Source of the DNA: Armatimonadota bacterium
Lineage (GTDB): Bacteria; Sysuimicrobiota; Sysuimicrobiia; Sysuimicrobiales; Humicultoraceae
Assembly: GCA_016198805.1 (NCBI GenBank)
Contig: JACQHU010000137.1
Span: 1 to 10,229 of the forward strand
Direction: 5' to 3'
DNA: 10,229 bases
The translations under genes and the position numbers were made by a program. Under the pieces are notes generated by a model that searched no databases, was not told where the DNA came from, and saw only the letters and a list, made by a program, of their open reading frames with translations. Numbering within the stretch: position 1 is the stretch's first letter; every line of letters starts with the position of its first letter. This document shows positions 6,334-10,229 of the stretch, piece after piece.

Positions 6334-9311
6334 GTCCGGCCGAGGGCGACCGCCTGGCCCGGACCCTCGCCGCATCGATCAAGGGCGAGGTGCGGTTCGA
6401 CCCGTTCTCCCGCGTCCTCTACAGCACCGACGCCAGCATCTACCAGGTCCTGCCCGTCGGCGTCGTCCTGCCGAAAGACGAGGAGGACATCGCCACGACC
6501 CTGCGGCTGTGCGCCGAAGAGGGCATCCCGGTGCTGCCGCGGGGAGCCGGCACCAGCCTGGCCGGCCAGTCGATCGGGCGGGCCGTCGTGATCGACTGTT
6601 CGAAGTACATGGACCGGATCCTGGAGGTCGACCCCGGGTCCGGCTCCGTGCGCGTCCAGCCCGGCGTGGTGCAGGACGTCCTCAACGGCGCGCTGGCGCC
6701 GCACCGCTTCCGCCTGGGACCCGACACGGCCACCAGCAATCGCGCCACGCTGGGCGGCATGATCGGGAACAACTCCTGCGGCGCGCGGTCCATCGTGTAT
6801 GGCAAAATGGTGGATCATGTGCTGTCCCTTCGCGCGCGGCTGTTCGACGGCGCCGAGGTCGCCCTGGGGGCGCTCGACGACGCGGCGCTGGAGGTGAAAC
6901 GCCGGGAGCCGTCGCGCGAGGGGCACCTCTACCGCACCGTGCTGGAGACCGTGGAAGCGCACCGTGACGAGATCGATCGGCGCTATCCGAAACTCCTGCG
7001 GCGCGTCGCCGGCTACAACCTCCCAGAGATGTTCCTGCGCCCCTTCAACCTGGCCCGGTTGGTCGTCGGATCGGAAGGCACGCTGGGCGTTGTCACGGAG
7101 GCCACCGTCCGGATCGTCCCTCGCCCGGCGCACGCCGCCGTCGCCGTCGTCCACTTCCGCGATCTGTTGGAAGCGCTGGAGGCCACGCAGGTCATCCTGC
7201 CGCACGGACCGTCGGCGGTCGAGTTGATCGACAAGATGGTGCTGGACATGACCCGGGCGCAGATCGACTATGCCCGCCGGATGACGTTCGTCGAGGGCTC
7301 CCCGGCCGCGCTGCTGATCGTGGAGTTCTCCGGCGACCGCCCAGACGACGTGCGGGACCGGTTGGACGCGATGGAACGGTCGCTGGCCCAGGCGAGCATG
7401 GGCGACGCCGTCGTGCGCGCGCTGGACTTTGCCTCGCAGGACAACATCTGGCGGGTCCGCAAGGCCGGGCAGGGCCTGCTGCAGGGGATCACGGGCGATG
7501 CCAAGCCCATCACGTTCGTGGAAGATACCGCCGTCCCCCCCGAACGTCTGGCGCCGTACATGGCCCGGTTCAAGGAGATCCTCGACCGCCACGGCGTGCA
7601 GGCGGCCTTCTACGCCCACGCCAGCGTCGGCTGCATCCATGTCCGCCCGCTGATCAACCTGAAGGACGCCCGGCAGATCGAGACGATGCGCGAAATCGCC
7701 GAAGCGGTGGGCGAACTGGTCATCGCGTTCGGAGGAACGATGTCTGGCGAGCACGGCGACGGGATGGTCCGGGGCTGGTTCCTGGAGCGGTACTTCGGGC
7801 CGACGATCACCCAGGCGTTCCGGGCCATCAAGGCCGCGTTCGACCCCCAGGGGCTGATGAACCCGGGCAAGATCGTGAACGCGCCGCCGATGACCGAGAA
7901 CCTGCGCTACGGGCCCGCGTATCGCACGATGCCGCTGCGGACGTCCTTCGACTGGAGCCGCGACGGCGGCATGGCGGCCAACATCGAACTGTGCAGCGGG
8001 GTGGGGGCCTGCCGGAAGACCATCGAGGGGACGATGTGCCCGTCCTATATGGTCACGCGGGAGGAAGAGCACTCCACGCGCGGCCGGGCGAACCTGCTGC
8101 GGGCCGTGCTCTCCGGCGTGCTGCCGCCGACCGAGCTGACCGGCCGCCGCCTGTTCGACGCGCTGGACCTCTGCCTGGAGTGCAAGGGGTGCAAGGCGGA
8201 GTGTCCGGCCAACGTGGACATGGCCAAGCTGAAGTATGAGTTCCTGGCCCGGTACTACGAGGCCAACGGATATCCGCTCCGGGCCCGACTGTTCGGACAC
8301 ATCCACATGCTGAGCCGGTGGGGCAGCCGGCTGGCGCCCGTCTCCAACTGGATCGCGCAGTCGGCGCCGGCGCGGTGGGCGCTGGAGCGGGTTGCCGGCA
8401 TCGACCGGCGCCGTCCTCTGCCGCCGTTTGCGCGGCAGACGTTCGATGCCTGGTGGACGGTGCGCGCCCGCGCGAACGGGACGGGTGGCGCGGACCCCTC
8501 GGCAGGCGCCTCACCGGCGGTCGGGGCTGCCCCCGCACCGCCGCGGCCGCAGGTCGTCCTCTTTCCCGATACGTTTCTCCGGTACAACTACCCGGAGATC
8601 GGCCGCGCGGCGGTTCGGGTGCTGGAAGGCCTCGGCTATGAGGTGCTGATACCGCCCGTGACCTGTTGCGGCCGGCCGATGATCAGCAAAGGCCTGCTCC
8701 GCGCAGCCAGGGAGCAGGCGCAGGCCAACCTGAGGCTCCTCCTGCCCTACGCGCAGGCCGGCATCCCCATTGTCGGTTGCGAGCCCTCGTGCATCCTGAC
8801 CTTCCGCGATGAGGTTCCCGACCTGCTGCCAGGCCCCGAGGCGCGTCTGCTCGCCGATCGTGCCGTCCTGATCGATGAGTTCCTGCACCGGCACGTCCAG
8901 GAGCGTGGCTGGCCGGCGCCACCGGCCGGGGGCACGGTGCTCCTCCACGGGCACTGCCACCAGAAGGCGATCGTCGGGACTCGGGCTGCGGTCGGCGTCC
9001 TAGTGGCGGCGGGCTTCGAGGTGGAGGAAGTGGACTCTGGCTGCTGTGGGATGGCCGGGTCGTTCGGGTTTGAGCGCGAGCACTACGAGATCTCCATGGC
9101 CGTCGGGGAGCGGCGCCTGCTGCCGGCGGTGCGACGGCTTCCGCCGGAGGCCGAGGTCGTCGCCATGGGGGTGTCGTGCCGGCAGCAGATCGCGCACGGA
9201 ACCGGCCGGCGCGCCCGGCACCTGGCTGAAGTGCTGGCATTGACGCTGGAACCGACTGGCGAGGCGGGCCGGCCTCGAACCCCGCGCGCCGATCGGATCG
9301 CGCGGCGCTAG
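6330..9311 (+). CDS. FAD-linked oxidase fused to iron-sulfur/CCG-domain protein (GlcD-GlcF or YdiJ-like 2-hydroxyacid dehydrogenase)
   Basis: This 993-residue fusion probably oxidises a D-2-hydroxyacid (glycolate, D-lactate or D-2-hydroxyglutarate) to the 2-oxoacid and passes electrons to the respiratory chain. The N-terminal PCMH-type FAD domain (about 40-250) has PRGAGTSLAGQ (from 70) and GGMIGNNSCGARSIVYGK (about 141-158). The FAD-oxidase C-terminal domain (about 260-530) has HASVGCIHVRP, GGTMSGEHGDG and MNPGKIV. Next comes an iron-sulfur region: C555-x5-C561-x8-C570-P, the STRGRANLLR stretch and C615-x2-C618-x2-C621-x3-C625-P. The C-terminal part has two CCG domains (Cys779-Cys780-Gly and, after HGHCHQK with Cys876, Cys905-Cys906-Gly). 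Length and order match E. coli YdiJ (D-2-hydroxyglutarate dehydrogenase), but GlcD-GlcF fusions look alike. A poorly conserved Ala/Pro/Gly-rich linker lies at about 715-735. The start is uncertain because no Shine-Dalgarno site is well spaced. Confidence 0.92.
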   Translation: MSPAEGDRLARTLAASIKGEVRFDPFSRVLYSTDASIYQVLPVGVVLPKDEEDIATTLRLCAEEGIPVLPRGAGTSLAGQSIGRAVVIDCSKYMDRILEVDPGSGSVRVQPGVVQDVLNGALAPHRFRLGPDTATSNRATLGGMIGNNSCGARSIVYGKMVDHVLSLRARLFDGAEVALGALDDAALEVKRREPSREGHLYRTVLETVEAHRDEIDRRYPKLLRRVAGYNLPEMFLRPFNLARLVVGSEGTLGVVTEATVRIVPRPAHAAVAVVHFRDLLEALEATQVILPHGPSAVELIDKMVLDMTRAQIDYARRMTFVEGSPAALLIVEFSGDRPDDVRDRLDAMERSLAQASMGDAVVRALDFASQDNIWRVRKAGQGLLQGITGDAKPITFVEDTAVPPERLAPYMARFKEILDRHGVQAAFYAHASVGCIHVRPLINLKDARQIETMREIAEAVGELVIAFGGTMSGEHGDGMVRGWFLERYFGPTITQAFRAIKAAFDPQGLMNPGKIVNAPPMTENLRYGPAYRTMPLRTSFDWSRDGGMAANIELCSGVGACRKTIEGTMCPSYMVTREEEHSTRGRANLLRAVLSGVLPPTELTGRRLFDALDLCLECKGCKAECPANVDMAKLKYEFLARYYEANGYPLRARLFGHIHMLSRWGSRLAPVSNWIAQSAPARWALERVAGIDRRRPLPPFARQTFDAWWTVRARANGTGGADPSAGASPAVGAAPAPPRPQVVLFPDTFLRYNYPEIGRAAVRVLEGLGYEVLIPPVTCCGRPMISKGLLRAAREQAQANLRLLLPYAQAGIPIVGCEPSCILTFRDEVPDLLPGPEARLLADRAVLIDEFLHRHVQERGWPAPPAGGTVLLHGHCHQKAIVGTRAAVGVLVAAGFEVEEVDSGCCGMAGSFGFEREHYEISMAVGERRLLPAVRRLPPEAEVVAMGVSCRQQIAHGTGRRARHLAEVLALTLEPTGEAGRPRTPRADRIARR

Positions 9312-9778
9312 CGGTGGACGGCAGGCACCTGCAGCGCCGGGGCGTTGCGGAAGAGGTTCTGGATGGCCGTGGCCTGGCGTTCTGTCCAGTCCCGCGCATC
9401 CGCCGCCAGATCCACGCCCTGGTACTTGACCTGGAAGTAGTGGACGAACTCGTGGGCCAGCGCATCCTGACGCCAGGTCGCCAGGACGATGGTATTGATC
9501 TGTGGCAGGTAGGCGTTGAACACACGCGGGGTCTTGAACCCGATCAGGCGAGAGAACTCGGCCGGAGGCATAGAGGCGGCGTCGCGCAGGCACGGGCGGG
9601 GGATGTTCTCCCGCACGGCGAGATACATGGCGTCGGCGACCCGGCGGAAGAGGGTCTCGATCTCGCGAGTCGACGGCAGGCACGGTGCCGACACCCGCCC
9701 GGGGCGGGTAGATGCAGGGACCGCCAGCGCCAGCAGGACGAGCAGCATCGTGGCGATCCGTCGCCCCGCCGGTCCCAT
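9308..9778 (-). CDS. Small exported zincin-like putative metallopeptidase (HEFVH)
   Basis: The 156-residue protein has a signal peptide (about residues 5-30, hydrophobic core MLLVLLALAVPA) and is probably secreted or periplasmic. The sequence ALAHEFVHYFQ carries an HExxH zinc motif (His109, Glu110, His113), with Glu133 in DWTERQATAI twenty residues beyond the second His as a plausible third ligand, a gluzincin-like layout. NTIVLATWRQDALAHE before the motif gives the usual edge strand. Cys33 and Cys63 could form a disulfide. I cannot place it in a named peptidase family, and its small size may mean a zinc-binding but non-proteolytic protein. The ATG at 9778 has GAGGG upstream. It begins seven bases after the TRAP permease stop, so the two are probably cotranscribed. 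Its stop codon overlaps that of the convergent dehydrogenase gene in CTAG. Confidence 0.75.
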   Translation of the reverse strand: MGPAGRRIATMLLVLLALAVPASTRPGRVSAPCLPSTREIETLFRRVADAMYLAVRENIPRPCLRDAASMPPAEFSRLIGFKTPRVFNAYLPQINTIVLATWRQDALAHEFVHYFQVKYQGVDLAADARDWTERQATAIQNLFRNAPALQVPAVHR

Positions 9779-9785
9779 CGTGCCC

Positions 9786-10229
9786 TCAGCGCCCCTGCAG
9801 AAGATTCGGGAGAAACAGCGGGATGGCCGGCACGTATGTCACGATCGCCAGGGTGATCAGCAGCACCACGATAAACGGGATCGCCTCCCGGAACACCTTC
9901 CCCACCGGCTGTTTGGAGACCGCGCACGCCGTCAGCAGCACCGACGCCACCGGCGGCGTCTGCTGGCCGATGGCCAGGTTCAGCGTGACCATGATCCCGA
10001 AGTGAAGGGGGTCGACCCCGACCTGCCTGACCAGCGGCATGACAATCGGGACGATCAAGAGAATCGCGGCGGCGCTGTGGAGGAACATCCCCGCGATCAG
10101 CAGGAAGATGTTGAGGAAGAGCAGGACCAGCAGGCGGTTCGTCGTCAGGCCCAGGATGGCTTCCGCGAACCGCTGGGGCACCTGCTCGTTCGTCAGGTAC
10201 CAGCCCAGTACCGCTGAGGCCGCCACGAT
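9786..10229 (-). CDS. TRAP transporter large permease (DctM-like), C-terminal part
   Basis: This is the last 147 residues of a gene that continues past the right edge of the window. The sequence shows hydrophobic helices typical of the DctM (TRAP large) subunit: LLFLNIFLLIAGMFLHSAAAILLIVP, the conserved FGIMVTLNLAIGQQTPPVASVLL loop-helix, and a final helix PFIVVLLITLAIVTYVP. TRAP systems use a periplasmic binding protein and a sodium or proton gradient to import carboxylates, amino acids or related compounds; the binding protein and small permease would lie outside the window. The NLAIGxxTPPV motif is diagnostic. Substrate unknown, but a neighbouring hydroxyacid dehydrogenase makes an organic acid plausible. 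Confidence 0.93.
   Translation of the reverse strand: MVAASAVLGWYLTNEQVPQRFAEAILGLTTNRLLVLLFLNIFLLIAGMFLHSAAAILLIVPIVMPLVRQVGVDPLHFGIMVTLNLAIGQQTPPVASVLLTACAVSKQPVGKVFREAIPFIVVLLITLAIVTYVPAIPLFLPNLLQGR

Noticed and set aside
7992..8208. Atypical first cysteine motif of the dehydrogenase as a sign of a lost iron-sulfur cluster
   Set aside because: From knowledge of the family, the C-x5-C-R-K...MCPSY form is common in YdiJ-like fusions, so it is not evidence of degeneration.
6207..8306. 699-residue open frame on the minus strand opposite the dehydrogenase gene
   Set aside because: It is rich in His, Arg, Gly and Asp with no family-like motifs, a typical shadow frame in GC-rich DNA. The plus-strand frame carries all FAD and cysteine motifs.

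Overview
The window is about 10.2 kb of very GC-rich bacterial DNA, densely packed with GC-biased codons. Gene content is housekeeping and metabolic: an S-adenosylmethionine decarboxylase, a cold-shock protein, YggT, an Lrp/AsnC ligand-binding protein, a class V aminotransferase, a large flavin/iron-sulfur dehydrogenase and a TRAP transporter. I see no rRNA, tRNA, CRISPR array, transposase, integrase or phage gene. Short bacterial-type SpeD, good Shine-Dalgarno sites and sigma70-like promoters indicate a bacterium. The lineage cannot be fixed from this sequence; a high-GC uncultured soil, sediment or thermal bacterium is a guess.

Left third (1-3862). A SIMPL/DUF541 exported protein is read leftward (261-956) from a divergent intergenic region. 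From the same region a good promoter (TTGACA-N17-TAGTAT) drives rightward speD (GTG start at 1186), a secreted kelch-repeat protein and an MFS exporter of the fosmidomycin-resistance type. These three have gaps of 13 and 6 bases and look like one operon. A perfect 14-bp tandem repeat overlaps the -10 box and probable transcription start.

Middle (3863-5101). Three small leftward genes follow: a cold-shock protein with its own promoter and a strong hairpin terminator, then yggT and a stand-alone Lrp/AsnC ligand-binding domain protein that share a promoter with a TACAAT -10 box.

Right half (5102-9311). Two rightward genes encode a serine--glyoxylate/alanine--glyoxylate-type aminotransferase and a 993-residue FAD-binding oxidase fused to an iron-sulfur/CCG-domain protein (GlcD-GlcF or YdiJ type). 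They are linked by a 17-codon mini-ORF with ATGA overlaps at both ends. Together they suggest 2-hydroxyacid oxidation feeding transamination, either glycolate to glyoxylate to glycine or a D-2-hydroxyglutarate/serine route.

Right edge (9308-10229). Two leftward genes close the window: the C-terminal part of a TRAP transporter large permease and a small exported HEFVH zincin-like protein. The zincin gene ends in a CTAG that is also the stop of the convergent dehydrogenase gene. I found no clear new defence or mobile system. The observations most worth following are the speD promoter repeat, the double-ATGA mini-ORF, the basic tail of SpeD and the speD-kelch-MFS grouping.
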